Positions 33,392 through 42,364 are shown, numbered from the stretch's first letter. The stretch is 64,000 nucleotides of DNA from Sinomonas terrae (GCF_022539255.1 NZ_JAKZBV010000001.1:62001-126000); one strand, 5' to 3'. Notes: a model not told the origin generated them from the sequence alone. Numbers and translations are program-made.

Positions 33392-34657
33392 TCAGCCCTC
33401 CGAGCCCGTATCCCGGTGGTTCGACTCGCGGCGCGACCAGTCCTCGGGAATTGCGGCCTCGAGGGCATCGTCCACGGTGATGACGCCGATGATCCGGTGG
33501 TCCTCGGAGAGGACGGGCATGGCGAGGAGGTTGAAGTCGGCCATGCGGGTGGTCACGTCGACGACGTCGTCGGTCGCCTTGGCGACCACCACGTCGTCGT
33601 CCGCAACCTCGGCGAGCACGCTCGCGGCGTCGGCCTGCACCGCTTGGACGAGGCTGAGCGCACCTGCCAGCGTGCCGTCCGTGGCGAGGGTGTAGATCAT
33701 CGTGAGCGCCTGAGGCTGGAGCAGGTGGGCTCCACGGACGGCCGTGAGGGCGTCGGCGACTGTCGCAGTGGCCGGAAGCGCGAGGAATTCCGTTCCCATG
33801 AGGCCGCCGGCTGTGAGGTCGTGGTAGCCGAGGAGCCGGTGGATCACGCTGCGCTGCGGCTCGGGTAGGAGGTCGAGGACGGGGAGGCGCCGTTCCTGGG
33901 GGAGGTCCATGAGGGCGTCGGCGGCGTCGTCGGCCTGCATGCGGGACAGGACCTCGGCGACCTCGTCGTCGGAGCGGTCCCGGAAGAGCTCGGATTGGCG
34001 GTCCTCGTCGAGTTCTTCGAAGACGTCGGCCTCGAGCTCGGGATCCTCGTGGACCTGGGCGAGGAGCTCGTTCTGCTCGTGCTCGGTGGCCTCTTCGATG
34101 ATGTCGGCGATCTGGGCTGGCTTCAACTCAGGGATGCGGCCGGTGGCCATACGGATCTGGGCGGATTCGGCATGGCCGATGAGCGGTTCGAAGTCCTTCC
34201 AGTCCCGCGGCGCGTGTGCGGAGTGGCGCGGCCCGAGGCTGAGCCATCGCCGGCGGTGGACGTCGAGGCCGGTGGCGGCCCAGCCGTCGAGGACGGGGGA
34301 GAGCTGCACGTCGTACGCCTTGACGAATGCGACGCGGGAGACGTCGATGAGTCGGTGTCCCAAGACGTCCTCCGAGAGGAGCACCTCGCCTTCGCGGCGG
34401 CGGAACTCGCGTAGGTCTACCGTGCTCACTCCGAGCTGGACCTTCCCGGGGGCGAGGGCCGCAAGGTCGGCGGCGGAGACGAAGACATGGGCGCCTCCCA
34501 CAGCGACGACGAGGCCGGTCACCAGCGGATAGCCGTCATGGCGCAGCCGGACGATAAGGTCCGAAAGGGTGCCCATTCGATGCCCGTCAGAGTCCGTCAC
34601 TGGTTGGCGCAGGAGCACCGAGAGCGAGATGGAGGCGGTCTGGGCGGCGGTGGTCAT
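33392..34657 (-). CDS. Soluble PRC-barrel, MgtE N-domain and CBS-pair protein
   Basis: A 421-residue cytoplasmic protein with no membrane segments. Residues 1-150 hold PRC-barrel-like segments (DSDGHRMGTLSDLIV). Around 170-290 is an MgtE N-terminal superhelix (IADIIEEATEHEQNELLAQV, DDAADALMDLPQERRLPVLDLL). The last 130 residues are two CBS motifs (VADALTAVRGAHLLQPQ... and LLAMPVLSEDHRIIGVITVDDAL). These domains form the Mg2+ sensor of MgtE, but the MgtE channel is absent. It lies 79 bp after an NRAMP-type transporter behind an M-box riboswitch, so it is probably a separate Mg2+-responsive regulator of that transporter. Confidence 0.87.
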   Translation of the reverse strand: MTTAAQTASISLSVLLRQPVTDSDGHRMGTLSDLIVRLRHDGYPLVTGLVVAVGGAHVFVSAADLAALAPGKVQLGVSTVDLREFRRREGEVLLSEDVLGHRLIDVSRVAFVKAYDVQLSPVLDGWAATGLDVHRRRWLSLGPRHSAHAPRDWKDFEPLIGHAESAQIRMATGRIPELKPAQIADIIEEATEHEQNELLAQVHEDPELEADVFEELDEDRQSELFRDRSDDEVAEVLSRMQADDAADALMDLPQERRLPVLDLLPEPQRSVIHRLLGYHDLTAGGLMGTEFLALPATATVADALTAVRGAHLLQPQALTMIYTLATDGTLAGALSLVQAVQADAASVLAEVADDDVVVAKATDDVVDVTTRMADFNLLAMPVLSEDHRIIGVITVDDALEAAIPEDWSRRESNHRDTGSEG

Positions 34658-34736
34658 CGGGTGCCTTTCAGTGCACAGTGCTGGTGCGTCTCGAGGCGAC
34701 TGTACGTCACTCCGGGGTGGGCTGGGAGGAGGCCTC

Positions 34737-36449
34737 TCAGGCTGCGCCGAGGGCGAGCTGGACCACGCGTACTACGACAAGGACCATCGCCACGATCAGG
34801 TAGACCCACAGCACTCCCAGGCCGAGGCGTCGAGTGAGAGAGAGCTGCGGACGCTCGAGGAGGGCCAGCGGCGGCATCCGCCAAGTGAGTCGCTGGGAGC
34901 GGTCGACGGCGGGCCCCACCGCGATCTGGCCCCTCGCCCGGGCACGGATCCTGAGGGCGCCGAATGCTGCAGCGGCGAGGACGGCCACCACCACGCCGCC
35001 GATGAGGATCTCGATGATGGCGCTGCCGTCGATCGCCGGGAACAGCGTCGCGGCGGTCAGGACCACGGAGAGGATCACGAGGATCGCGATGACGATCGAG
35101 GTGAAGACGTTCATCGCCTTGCCGTTGACCCATGGGCCCATGACGGCCTTGTCATTGCAGAGCAGCAGGAGGAACAGGGTCGCGGAGGGCAGCAGGACGC
35201 CCGCCAGGACTTGGACGCCGACCGTGAGGAGCCCGAGAGGGCTGCCCGGGATGATGACGACGATCGCCGAGACGAGGATGATGCCCGCGAAGGCGGCGTA
35301 GAAGCCCTTGGCCTCACTCACCTTGCGGTGCAGTGAGTGCTTGAGGCCGAGGACATCGCCGAGCGCGTAGGAGGTCGAGAGGCCCACGGCGGCGGCCCCG
35401 ATGATCGAGGCGTCGATGAGCGCGAGGGCGAACAGGATGCCCGCGAGGTGACCGACGTACTTCCCGAGGCCTTCAGCGACGCCTCCCGCGTCGGTGAACT
35501 GCCCGAACTCAGGGCGGCCGGCGAAGGTGAAGGCAGTGAACGAGATGATCGCGCCCGCCGCGATCACCACGATGACGATCCCGATCCACAGATCGGCCTT
35601 CTCGTACTTCATGTAGCGCGGGGTGATGCGCTTGTCGATGACGTAGGACTGTTGGAAGAACAGCTGCCAGGGGGCGATGGTCGTGCCGACGATCGCAATG
35701 ATCAGGAGGGTCACGTCCGAGATGCTCGATCCAGCGGGCACGCCCGGGACGAGGAAGCCGTGGGCGATCTGGCCGTAGTCGGGTCCGGACATGAAGAAGA
35801 TCGGCACGAGCAGGAGCGAACCGAACACCAGGACCATGCAGACGCGCTCGAAGCGCTGGAACGAGCCAGTGCTCGTGGCCCCGACCACCACGAGGGCGGC
35901 GACGATCACACCTGGGATCTTGGGGACCCCGAGGTAGGTCAGTCCGATGCTGATGCCGATGAACTCGGTCACGATGGTGAGCGCGTTGAGGATGAACAGG
36001 TCAATCACGCTGAACGCGCCCCAGAACTTGCCGAAGCGCTCCACGATGAGCCGCGCGTGGCCCACGCCGGTCACAGCTCCGAGCCGGAGCACCATCTCCT
36101 GGTTCACGTACAGCACCGGAACGAGGAGCAGGAGAGTCCACAGGAGGCCCGTGCCATAGTTCTGCCCGGCCTGCGTGTATGTGCCGAACGCCCCGGCATC
36201 GTTGTCGCCGACCATGACGATGAGGCCCGGCCCAATGATGGCCAGGAGGGTCTTGAGGCGCACCTTCCAGCTCGACTGGGCCGAGGACTCGTCGAGACGG
36301 ATCGTGCCGAAGGCACCCTTGATGTCACCGACGTGCGCGGCATCGAGCACGGCTGAAGTGCTCGAGGTCTGGTTGCTGTGTTGGCTCGGCTGCGGCGTCC
36401 GCGCCTTGGCGGCGGGACGACGGGCACGGTTCAAAGAGGTCTTGGTCAT
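34737..36449 (-). CDS. NRAMP-related magnesium transporter (NRMT-like)
   Basis: A 570-residue SLC11-fold carrier with about 11 helices and a 65-residue polar N-tail. In classical Mn/Fe NRAMPs helix 1 carries DPGN and helix 6 carries a metal-binding Met (MPH). Here helix 1 reads VGDNDAGAFG (residues 80-88) and helix 6 reads TTIAPWQLFFQQ, without Met. That substitution pattern is what I recall for bacterial NRAMP-related Mg2+ transporters. The upstream M-box Mg2+ riboswitch and the downstream MgtE_N/CBS gene support Mg2+ as substrate independently. The ATG at 36449 follows GGGAGGAAG at a rather long distance (12 nt). Confidence 0.87.
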   Translation of the reverse strand: MTKTSLNRARRPAAKARTPQPSQHSNQTSSTSAVLDAAHVGDIKGAFGTIRLDESSAQSSWKVRLKTLLAIIGPGLIVMVGDNDAGAFGTYTQAGQNYGTGLLWTLLLLVPVLYVNQEMVLRLGAVTGVGHARLIVERFGKFWGAFSVIDLFILNALTIVTEFIGISIGLTYLGVPKIPGVIVAALVVVGATSTGSFQRFERVCMVLVFGSLLLVPIFFMSGPDYGQIAHGFLVPGVPAGSSISDVTLLIIAIVGTTIAPWQLFFQQSYVIDKRITPRYMKYEKADLWIGIVIVVIAAGAIISFTAFTFAGRPEFGQFTDAGGVAEGLGKYVGHLAGILFALALIDASIIGAAAVGLSTSYALGDVLGLKHSLHRKVSEAKGFYAAFAGIILVSAIVVIIPGSPLGLLTVGVQVLAGVLLPSATLFLLLLCNDKAVMGPWVNGKAMNVFTSIVIAILVILSVVLTAATLFPAIDGSAIIEILIGGVVVAVLAAAAFGALRIRARARGQIAVGPAVDRSQRLTWRMPPLALLERPQLSLTRRLGLGVLWVYLIVAMVLVVVRVVQLALGAA

Positions 36450-36585
36450 CAGGACCGGCTTCCTCCCAGCGGTGGCCGGGGATCGTGAAGCGGGCACGCC
36501 GAGGGGCCCAGTCGGGGGCCGTCATCGGCGTGCGGGTGGGGGAAGACGTGCAGCTGGAGGATGAATCCAGTCAGAATGCGCGCAG

Positions 36586-36626
36586 GGAGGTACTACTGTC
36601 GCCGCTTGACAAGGCGAACCACCTCC
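36586..36626 (-). promoter_or_regulatory. Leader hairpin sequestering a GGAGGT segment
   Basis: In the minus-strand transcript GGAGGT (36626-36621) pairs with ACCTCC (36591-36586), with an inner TCGCC/GGCGA stem. It lies between the M-box and the transporter start, about 140 nt before the ATG. It may be part of the expression platform or of a short leader frame. Confidence 0.4.
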
Positions 36627-36655
36627 TGCGCATCGTCTTCACGTGCCTGGGGAGG

Positions 36656-36676
36656 CCCCGGGCAGACTGCCCGGGG
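36656..36676 (-). terminator. GC-rich hairpin at the 3' edge of the M-box
   Basis: CCCCGGGCA/TGCCCGGGG stem of 9 bp with a 3-nt loop. Its left arm shares bases 36675-36676 with the 3' strand of the M-box P1 stem, so it may respond to aptamer folding. No U-run follows, so Rho-dependent or pausing control is more likely than intrinsic termination. Confidence 0.5.
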
Positions 36677-36845
36677 TGCCCTTCCTCGTAAGACCTTTGG
36701 CACTTCGCGTCGTGACCCTCTCTGGGAGGGAGCCAATCGGGGTTGCCCCTTAGCCCGGGGCAGCCTGTCCTGACCGGTGGCGTCTCTCGACGTTTAGGGT
36801 CGCTGGCTTGTATCCGCGAAGGAGCCTCAGCTAACGAACGGCACC
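36675..36845 (-). ncRNA. M-box (ykoK) Mg2+-sensing riboswitch
   Basis: Read on the minus strand, the leader shows the conserved M-box pieces in order: GTTCGTTAGCTGAGGCTCCT, a short stem, AAACGTCGAGAGACGCC, GGTCAGGACAGG, and near the end GTCTTACGAGGAAGG. The closing P1 stem is GGTGCC (36845-36840) with GGCACC (36680-36675), giving about 171 nt, the normal size for this class. It binds Mg2+ and usually switches off Mg2+ transporter genes when Mg2+ is high. It sits about 225 nt upstream of the NRMT-like gene, in the 390-bp leader. Confidence 0.93.
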
Positions 36846-36855
36846 TTGCGTGGAC

Positions 36856-36883
36856 ATGATACATGCCGGACCTCGGAGCGCAA
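36856..36883 (-). promoter_or_regulatory. Promoter of the M-box/NRMT transcript
   Basis: Minus-strand -35 TTGCGC (36883-36878), 16-bp spacer, -10 TATCAT (36861-36856). Transcription would start near 36848, just before the riboswitch P1 stem. Confidence 0.6.
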
Positions 36884-37008
36884 TTCAGAAAGGCTGCTTT
36901 CCCTTAGTCCTCGAGGAGGATGCTGGCCACACAGGTTCATCCCACGGAGCGTCGCGCGGCGGCCCCGCCGGTCCTAGCGTGGAATCGTCAGCTATCTCAG
37001 GAGGGGAC

Positions 37009-38001
37009 ATGATCCAGGCGACCGACCTGGCGAAGGTCTACGGTGCCAAGACTGCGGTCGATGGCGTCACGTTCACGGTTCAGCCCGGCCGAGTGACTGG
37101 GTTCCTCGGGCCGAACGGTGCCGGCAAGTCCACGACAATGCGGATGATCATGGGCCTCGACGCCCCTACACGCGGCACAGTTACGGTCAACGGGTCGCCG
37201 TACCCGAAGCACCGGGCCCCACTGCGTGAGATCGGCGCGCTGCTCGAGGCTCGCGCTGTACACCCCGGCCGCACCGCCTACAGCCACCTTTCGGCACTGG
37301 CGGCGACCCACGGCATCCCCTCGCAGCGGGTCAACGAGGTCATCGAGATGACCGGACTCGGTGCCGTCGCCAAGAAGAAGGTCAAAGGCTTCTCGCTGGG
37401 CATGGGGCAGCGCCTTGGCATCGCGGCTGCCCTCCTGGGCGACCCACAGGTCGTGGTCCTCGACGAACCGGTCAACGGCCTCGACCCCGAGGGGGTCGTG
37501 TGGGTGCGAAATCTCGTGAAGTACCTCGCAAGCGAGGGCCGCACGGTGTTCCTCTCGAGCCACCTCATGAGCGAGATGGCGCAGACCGCGGACCACCTCA
37601 TCGTGATCGGACGGGGCCGCATCCTCGCCGATGCGCCGATTGACGACGTCATTTCGAGCCAAGGCAAGGCCCGGACTCGGCTCCGTACCGATCGCCCCGA
37701 AGAGTTCTCACGCCTTCTCGCACGCTCGGGAGTGACCATCCAGGCTCCTGAGCACGAGGTCCTCGAAGTGGGCGGCCTCGATCCTCGGACCATCGCCCAG
37801 ACCGCGCTCGACCACCAGATCCTCGTCTACGAGCTGACCCCGCTCCAAGCCTCGCTCGAGGAGGCCTACATGCAGCTCACGAAGGACGACGTGGAATACC
37901 GCTCGCATGACGCGAGCCACCACGAGGAACCGCCGGCATCCAGCCCCAGTGGGGCGCTCGGGACAAAGGCTGCCCATGAGACACAGGAGGCAACGCGATG
38001 A
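37009..38001 (+). CDS. ABC transporter ATP-binding protein (ABC-2 type exporter, DRA family)
   Basis: A 330-residue ATPase. Walker A GPNGAGKST, Q-loop, signature FSLGMGQRLGIAAAL, Walker B VVLDEPVNGLDPEG and the H-loop SSHLMSEM are complete. The sequence DLAKVYGAKTAVDGVTF at the start and the C-terminal extension after VYELTPLQASLEEAYMQL are typical of drug/antibiotic-type exporters. The ATG at 37009 follows GGAGGGG; an open frame extends left but covers the riboswitch promoter gap. It overlaps the permease gene by 4 bp. The next genes are a sensor kinase and response regulator, so it may be their target or sensor partner. Confidence 0.9.
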   Translation: MIQATDLAKVYGAKTAVDGVTFTVQPGRVTGFLGPNGAGKSTTMRMIMGLDAPTRGTVTVNGSPYPKHRAPLREIGALLEARAVHPGRTAYSHLSALAATHGIPSQRVNEVIEMTGLGAVAKKKVKGFSLGMGQRLGIAAALLGDPQVVVLDEPVNGLDPEGVVWVRNLVKYLASEGRTVFLSSHLMSEMAQTADHLIVIGRGRILADAPIDDVISSQGKARTRLRTDRPEEFSRLLARSGVTIQAPEHEVLEVGGLDPRTIAQTALDHQILVYELTPLQASLEEAYMQLTKDDVEYRSHDASHHEEPPASSPSGALGTKAAHETQEATR

Positions 38002-38870
38002 GCACGGCAGTCGAAACCAACCGCCGCTCGGCTGCTCCCGAGGAGGGACTCGCGGGACCGAACTTCTTGCGTGTCCTCAATTCGGAGCGGATCAAGTTCC
38101 TCTCGCTCCTTTCGACGCGCATCCTGCTGCTGTGCGGCGTCGTCCTCCTCGTCGGCTTCGCCGCGCTCCAGGCGTGGGGCATCGGACAAGTCACGTCCGC
38201 TGCCCACAACGGTGGCCCCGGGGGTCCGCGAGCGGAGGCCTTGGATACGACGTCGGCCGTCCTGCACCTCCCAGCCGGCGGCGTCTCGTTCGCACAGCTC
38301 ATCGTCGGCGCGCTCGCAGTCCTCATGATCAGCTCGGAGTTCACCACGGGCATGTCGCGCGCGACCTTCGCAGCCGTTCCAACACGCTGGCCCGTCCTCG
38401 CAGCGAAAGGCGTGTACGCCGTCGTCGTCGGCTTTGTGCTCACGTACGTCGGCGCCTACATCGGCGGGCTTGTCGCACAGCCAATCCTCGCGAACTACAA
38501 CCTCCACCTCGACATGGCGAGTGGGGAAGTGCAGCGGTTCATGCTCCTCAATGCGGCCTACGTCGCGGCCGTGGCCCTCATGGGTCTGGCCCTCGGGGCG
38601 CTCCTGCGGAACTCGGCCGGAGCGATCGTGACCCTTGTGGCGCTTCTGTTCGTGCTGCCGATCATCTTCCAGCTCATCCCCGGCGACTTCTTCACCGAGG
38701 CCCGCAAGTACCTGCCGACCAACGCCGCGGACGCGATGTTCGAGGCAGGCTCCAGCAGTGCCCTCAATACCGCCTACCTCGAGCCTTGGCAGGGCACGCT
38801 CGTCCTCGTGGCGTACGTCGTCGCCCTGCTCGGCGCCGGGTTCGTCACACTCCGGCAGCGGGACGTGTGA
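37998..38870 (+). CDS. ABC-2 type exporter permease
   Basis: A 290-residue membrane protein with about six helices. It begins with a cytoplasmic FLRVLNSERIKFLSLLSTR, the usual ABC-2 permease N-terminus, followed by VSFAQLIVGALAVLMISSEFTTGMSRATFAAVP, a family hallmark. ATGA overlap with the ATPase gene shows coupling. The substrate is unknown. Thirteen bp separate it from the sensor kinase gene. Confidence 0.88.
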   Translation: MSTAVETNRRSAAPEEGLAGPNFLRVLNSERIKFLSLLSTRILLLCGVVLLVGFAALQAWGIGQVTSAAHNGGPGGPRAEALDTTSAVLHLPAGGVSFAQLIVGALAVLMISSEFTTGMSRATFAAVPTRWPVLAAKGVYAVVVGFVLTYVGAYIGGLVAQPILANYNLHLDMASGEVQRFMLLNAAYVAAVALMGLALGALLRNSAGAIVTLVALLFVLPIIFQLIPGDFFTEARKYLPTNAADAMFEAGSSSALNTAYLEPWQGTLVLVAYVVALLGAGFVTLRQRDV

Positions 38871-38883
38871 CGAACGGACCACA

Positions 38884-40206
38884 ATGGACATCATGTCCCG
38901 CGTGATCAAGACGGGAGGTGCGCAGCCTGCGGGCGGCGCACCTCCCGCAGGCGTTCCTGGCGCTGCGTCTCGGCCTGCAGGGACTTCGCCCGCGCCACAG
39001 GGCATGGCCGGCCCCACCACAGCCCTGCCAGCCAGACGCGGCCGCCTTCGCCAGTTCCTGTATGAGCACCCGCTCGCAATGGACGGGCTCGTCGTGTTCT
39101 CGAGCGCCGTGCTCTCCCTCAGCGCCCTCATCGAAGAGGGACGGGGCGGGTTCTGGTGGCAATTCGCCGTCGTGCTCCTCTCGCAGGCAGCGCTCATGTT
39201 GCGCCGCCGGGCGCCGTGGCCACTCCTGGGCGGCATCGTCGCGGCGGACGCGATCGTCCTGTTCGCCACTCCTGAGCTCGGCAGCATGGGCGCAGCCGTC
39301 TGGTTCGCGCTGTACGTCGTCGCGCTCCGCCTTCGCACCGTCTGGGCGCTCGTCGTCGCAGTAGCCTCGAGCCTTCCCGCCGGCGCGTACTTTGCGTTTG
39401 TCTACCGGCCGGGGGAGGAGTTCCTCGCCCAGCACGGACCCTTCATCGGCCTCGTGGCATCCGTTTCGGTGATCCTCTCGAACCTCGTCGCGACGGGCGT
39501 CGGCATTGTGGTCCGCGGGAACCGCATCCACCAGGCCGAGGTGCGCGCGTGGGCGATTCGGCGGGCCCAACTCGCTTCTGTGCAGGAACGCAACCGGATC
39601 GCCCGCGAGATGCACGACGTCGTCGCCCACTCACTCACCGTCATGGTGGCTCTGAGCGATGGGGCCGCGCGCGCTCTCGATCGTGATCCCGACAGGGCGC
39701 GCTCCGTGCTCGGTGAACTCTCAAGCACCGGCCGGGCGGCGCTAGCGGACATGCGCCGCGTCCTGGGAGTCCTTCGCGCAGACGGCGGCGCGGTCGGCCG
39801 GGAACCCACGCCCGGCGGACTGCAGGCCCTGGTCGACGGCTTTCGGACGGCTGGCCTGCCGGTTGTCCTGACGCAGGAGGGGGAGAGCCTTCCCGACGAC
39901 GCCGCGTTTGAGCTCGCCGTCTTCCGCATCGTCCAGGAATCGCTCACCAACGTCCTCCGGTACGCGAGGGGCGTGGGGCGCGTGGACGTCCTCGTTGCCC
40001 GGGACGCGAATGCCGTACGCGTGCGGGTCGACAACGACGGCGGCACTGCGCCTGACGGCGTCGACCCGGCCCTTGGAACCGGCGGCGGCCTTGCCGGGAT
40101 GCGGGAGCGCGCCGCGATCTTCGGCGGTTCGCTGACGGCTGGGCCGCGCCCGGGCGGAGGCTGGCGCGTGGAAGCGGAGTTGCACTGGACGGAAGGGGAC
40201 CGATGA
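38884..40206 (+). CDS. NarL-family sensor histidine kinase
   Basis: A 440-residue membrane sensor kinase. After a Pro/Ala-rich N-tail, five or so hydrophobic segments span residues 65-210. The dimerization/phosphoacceptor motif is ERNRIAREMHDVVAHSLTVM, with the His in EMHD. The HATPase domain has QESLTNVLRYARG (N-box), VDNDGG (D-box-like) and GGGLAGMRERA (G-box). This is the HisKA_3 (DesK/NarX) type. The start at 38884 or the ATG at 38893 are both possible. It overlaps the response regulator gene by 4 bp. Confidence 0.9.
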   Translation: MDIMSRVIKTGGAQPAGGAPPAGVPGAASRPAGTSPAPQGMAGPTTALPARRGRLRQFLYEHPLAMDGLVVFSSAVLSLSALIEEGRGGFWWQFAVVLLSQAALMLRRRAPWPLLGGIVAADAIVLFATPELGSMGAAVWFALYVVALRLRTVWALVVAVASSLPAGAYFAFVYRPGEEFLAQHGPFIGLVASVSVILSNLVATGVGIVVRGNRIHQAEVRAWAIRRAQLASVQERNRIAREMHDVVAHSLTVMVALSDGAARALDRDPDRARSVLGELSSTGRAALADMRRVLGVLRADGGAVGREPTPGGLQALVDGFRTAGLPVVLTQEGESLPDDAAFELAVFRIVQESLTNVLRYARGVGRVDVLVARDANAVRVRVDNDGGTAPDGVDPALGTGGGLAGMRERAAIFGGSLTAGPRPGGGWRVEAELHWTEGDR

Positions 40207-40928
40207 CAACGGATCCGGAAGGCCTCTCGGCTCCGGATGAGCGGACTCTCCGCCTCCTGCTCGTCGACGATCAGCCTCTCCTGCGCGTCGGGTTCCGCTT
40301 GGTCCTCGAGTCCGAGGAAGGCATCGAGGTGGTCGGCGAGGCCGGGGACGGTGCCGAGGCGGTGCGGCTCACGCGGGAGCTCGCGCCCGACGTCGTGCTC
40401 ATGGACGTCCGCATGCCCAGGATGGACGGGATCGAGGCCACCCGCCTCATCGCGGCGGCTCAGTCCCCGGCACGGGTCATCATTCTCACGACGTTCGATC
40501 TCGACGAATACGCCTTCGCCGGCCTCCAGGCGGGCGCGTCTGCGTTTCTCCTCAAGGATGTCGCCCCGGCCGACCTCGTGCAGGCAGTCCGTCTCGTGGC
40601 CAGCGGGGACGCGGTTGTCAGCCCGCGCGTGACCCAGCGGCTCCTCGAGACTTACGTCAGGGCGACCGCGAACGGAGGAAGTCGCGCCACCGAAGCGCAG
40701 CCCGACCCGCTCCTCCGAGAGCTCACTCCCCGCGAACTCGAGGTGCTGCGCGCCATCTGCGAGGGACTCAGCAACGCCGAGGTCGCCCACCGGCTGTACC
40801 TCTCCGAGGCTACGGTCAAGAGCCACGTGCGGCGCATCCTCTCGAAGCTGCACCTGCGTGATCGAGTCCAGGCTGTCGTGTACGGGTACGAGACGGGGCT
40901 CGTTGTCCCGAGCAACCCGGACTACTGA
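40203..40928 (+). CDS. NarL/FixJ-family response regulator
   Basis: A 241-residue regulator. The receiver domain has the acidic pair in LLVDDQ, the phosphoacceptor Asp in VVLMDVRMPRMDG, the switch Thr in IILTTF and the Lys in FLLKDV. The LuxR-type helix-turn-helix is ELTPRELEVLRAICEGLSNAEVAHRLYLSEATVKSHVRRIL. Its start overlaps the kinase stop (ATGA). It most likely controls the ABC exporter genes just upstream, in the manner of DesKR or LiaSR-like units in actinobacteria. Confidence 0.93.
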   Translation: MTTDPEGLSAPDERTLRLLLVDDQPLLRVGFRLVLESEEGIEVVGEAGDGAEAVRLTRELAPDVVLMDVRMPRMDGIEATRLIAAAQSPARVIILTTFDLDEYAFAGLQAGASAFLLKDVAPADLVQAVRLVASGDAVVSPRVTQRLLETYVRATANGGSRATEAQPDPLLRELTPRELEVLRAICEGLSNAEVAHRLYLSEATVKSHVRRILSKLHLRDRVQAVVYGYETGLVVPSNPDY

Positions 40929-40964
40929 GGTTTGCCGGGACGCTGAGCGGGTAGTAGGTAGGGC

Positions 40965-41429
40965 GTGATCGGCAAGAAGAGCCAAGTCGGCCCGTTCCTT
41001 CTCCGGGTCGTAGCCAACGCTGTGGCGCTGTGGATCGCCACCCTGATTCTTCCCGGTCTCAAGATCAGCGGGTCCGTGCCGGGTCAGGTTGCGGGCGCGG
41101 CGGGCCCGGGGGCCAGTGGCCCCGTTGCGTTCGTTCTGGGCTACCTCTTAATCGGCGCGCTCTTCGGGCTGGTGAACGCGTTGATCCGCCCCCTTGTCGG
41201 GCGCCTCGCGTTGCCCGTGACCCTCCTGACCTTGGGCCTCTTCGCCCTCGTGCTCAACGCCGCGATGCTCGAGCTGACCGCCTGGATCAGCAGGTACACG
41301 CCCGTGCATCTCATCGTCGACTCGTTCTTCTGGACTGCCGTTCTGGGCGCGATCATCATCTCGATCGTCTCGTCCCTCGTCGGTGCGCCTCTCGGGGCGG
41401 GCCGGAAGCGCCCGAAGCTGAAGTTCTGA
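40965..41429 (+). CDS. Phage-holin-family-named (PF04020-type) small integral membrane protein
   Basis: A 154-residue protein with four hydrophobic segments. FLLRVVANAVALWIATLILPGL at the start, GALFGLVNALIRPLVGRLALPVTLLTLGLFALVLNAAMLEL in the middle and the C-terminal FFWTAVLGAIIISIVSSLVG are the classic layout of the PF04020 family (YvlD-like). Despite the database name these are chromosomal bacterial membrane proteins of unknown function, not lysis holins. GTG start at 40965; it follows the response regulator by 36 bp. Confidence 0.85.
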   Translation: MIGKKSQVGPFLLRVVANAVALWIATLILPGLKISGSVPGQVAGAAGPGASGPVAFVLGYLLIGALFGLVNALIRPLVGRLALPVTLLTLGLFALVLNAAMLELTAWISRYTPVHLIVDSFFWTAVLGAIIISIVSSLVGAPLGAGRKRPKLKF

Positions 41430-41611
41430 CCCCTTGTCCGCTTTGCCCCGCGCTCCCGCCCGGTTGTGGTTTCCCAATCAGTCGGAATCGCGGCGTGTCA
41501 CGCCCAATCCACGTGTCGGCGGCCCAGACGTGGGCTGGAAGGGCGCCTCGAACCAGAGCCTCGGCCGCGAGCCGACTTCCCCGCAGCCAGCCGCAGCAGC
41601 AGAATGTCCGC

Positions 41612-42343
41612 ATGCGCCCGTTCCTGCTCCTCGCCTCGCGCGACCACGATGTCGTCGCTGACGACGAGTACCGCGCGTTCTGCGAATACGGGGGCCTCGC
41701 CCCTGAGGAACTGCGGCGCGTGCGCGCCGAGGCGGGTCCGCTCCCGGACATCGAACTGGATGACTTCTCGGGCGTGATCCTGGGCGGCAGCCCCTTCACG
41801 GCGTCCGATCCTGTGGAGGAGAAGAGCCCCGAGCAGCTGCGCGTAGAGGCAGAGATCGGCAAGCTCCTCGACCGCATTGTCGACGAGGACTTCCCGTTCT
41901 TCGGCGCCTGCTACGGTGTCGGGCTGCTGGGCCAGCACGAGGGTGCTGTGGTGGACCGTCGTTTCGGCGAGCCGGTGGGCCCGGTCCGGGTGAAGCTGAG
42001 CCCGGCTGGCCTCGTGGATCCACTCTGCGCGGGGCTGCAGCCCGCGTTCGATGCGTTCGTGGGCCACAAGGAAGCCGTGCGAACCCTGCCGTCGAACGCC
42101 GCGCTCCTTGCGGGCTCGGCGAGCTGCCCCGTCCAGATGTTCCGCTTCAAACGCAACCTCTACGCCACCCAGTTCCACCCGGAGCTCGATCTTCCCGGAC
42201 TCGAACGCCGCATCGATGCCTACCGGCATTCGGGCTACTTCCCGCCCGACGAGGCTGACGCGGTCAAGCAGCGCGCGCGGGCGGCCCACGTGTACGAGCC
42301 GCAGCGGATCCTGCGGAACTTCGTGGAGCGGTATGCGCGCTGA
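41612..42343 (+). CDS. Class I glutamine amidotransferase (GuaA N-domain-like)
   Basis: A 243-residue stand-alone GATase. The nucleophile Cys is in FFGACYGVGLLG, and the His-Glu pair in ATQFHPEL completes the triad. ILGGSPFTASDP is the N-terminal oxyanion-loop region. No synthetase domain follows. Stand-alone members may hydrolyse gamma-glutamyl compounds or act with an unknown partner. The ATG at 41612 is chosen from the start of homology; the 180 bp before it shows nothing else. An M18 aminopeptidase gene follows after 21 bp. Confidence 0.85.
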   Translation: MRPFLLLASRDHDVVADDEYRAFCEYGGLAPEELRRVRAEAGPLPDIELDDFSGVILGGSPFTASDPVEEKSPEQLRVEAEIGKLLDRIVDEDFPFFGACYGVGLLGQHEGAVVDRRFGEPVGPVRVKLSPAGLVDPLCAGLQPAFDAFVGHKEAVRTLPSNAALLAGSASCPVQMFRFKRNLYATQFHPELDLPGLERRIDAYRHSGYFPPDEADAVKQRARAAHVYEPQRILRNFVERYAR

Positions 42344-42364
42344 CCCGCTGGCTAAACTCAGCTC

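Noticed and set aside
34737..36449. Manganese/iron NRAMP (MntH)
   Set aside because: The DPGN and Met metal-site residues are replaced and the leader is a Mg2+ riboswitch rather than a Mn2+ (yybP) one.
40965..41429. Prophage lysis holin
   Set aside because: The PF04020 name is misleading; the gene is flanked by housekeeping genes and no phage genes are present.
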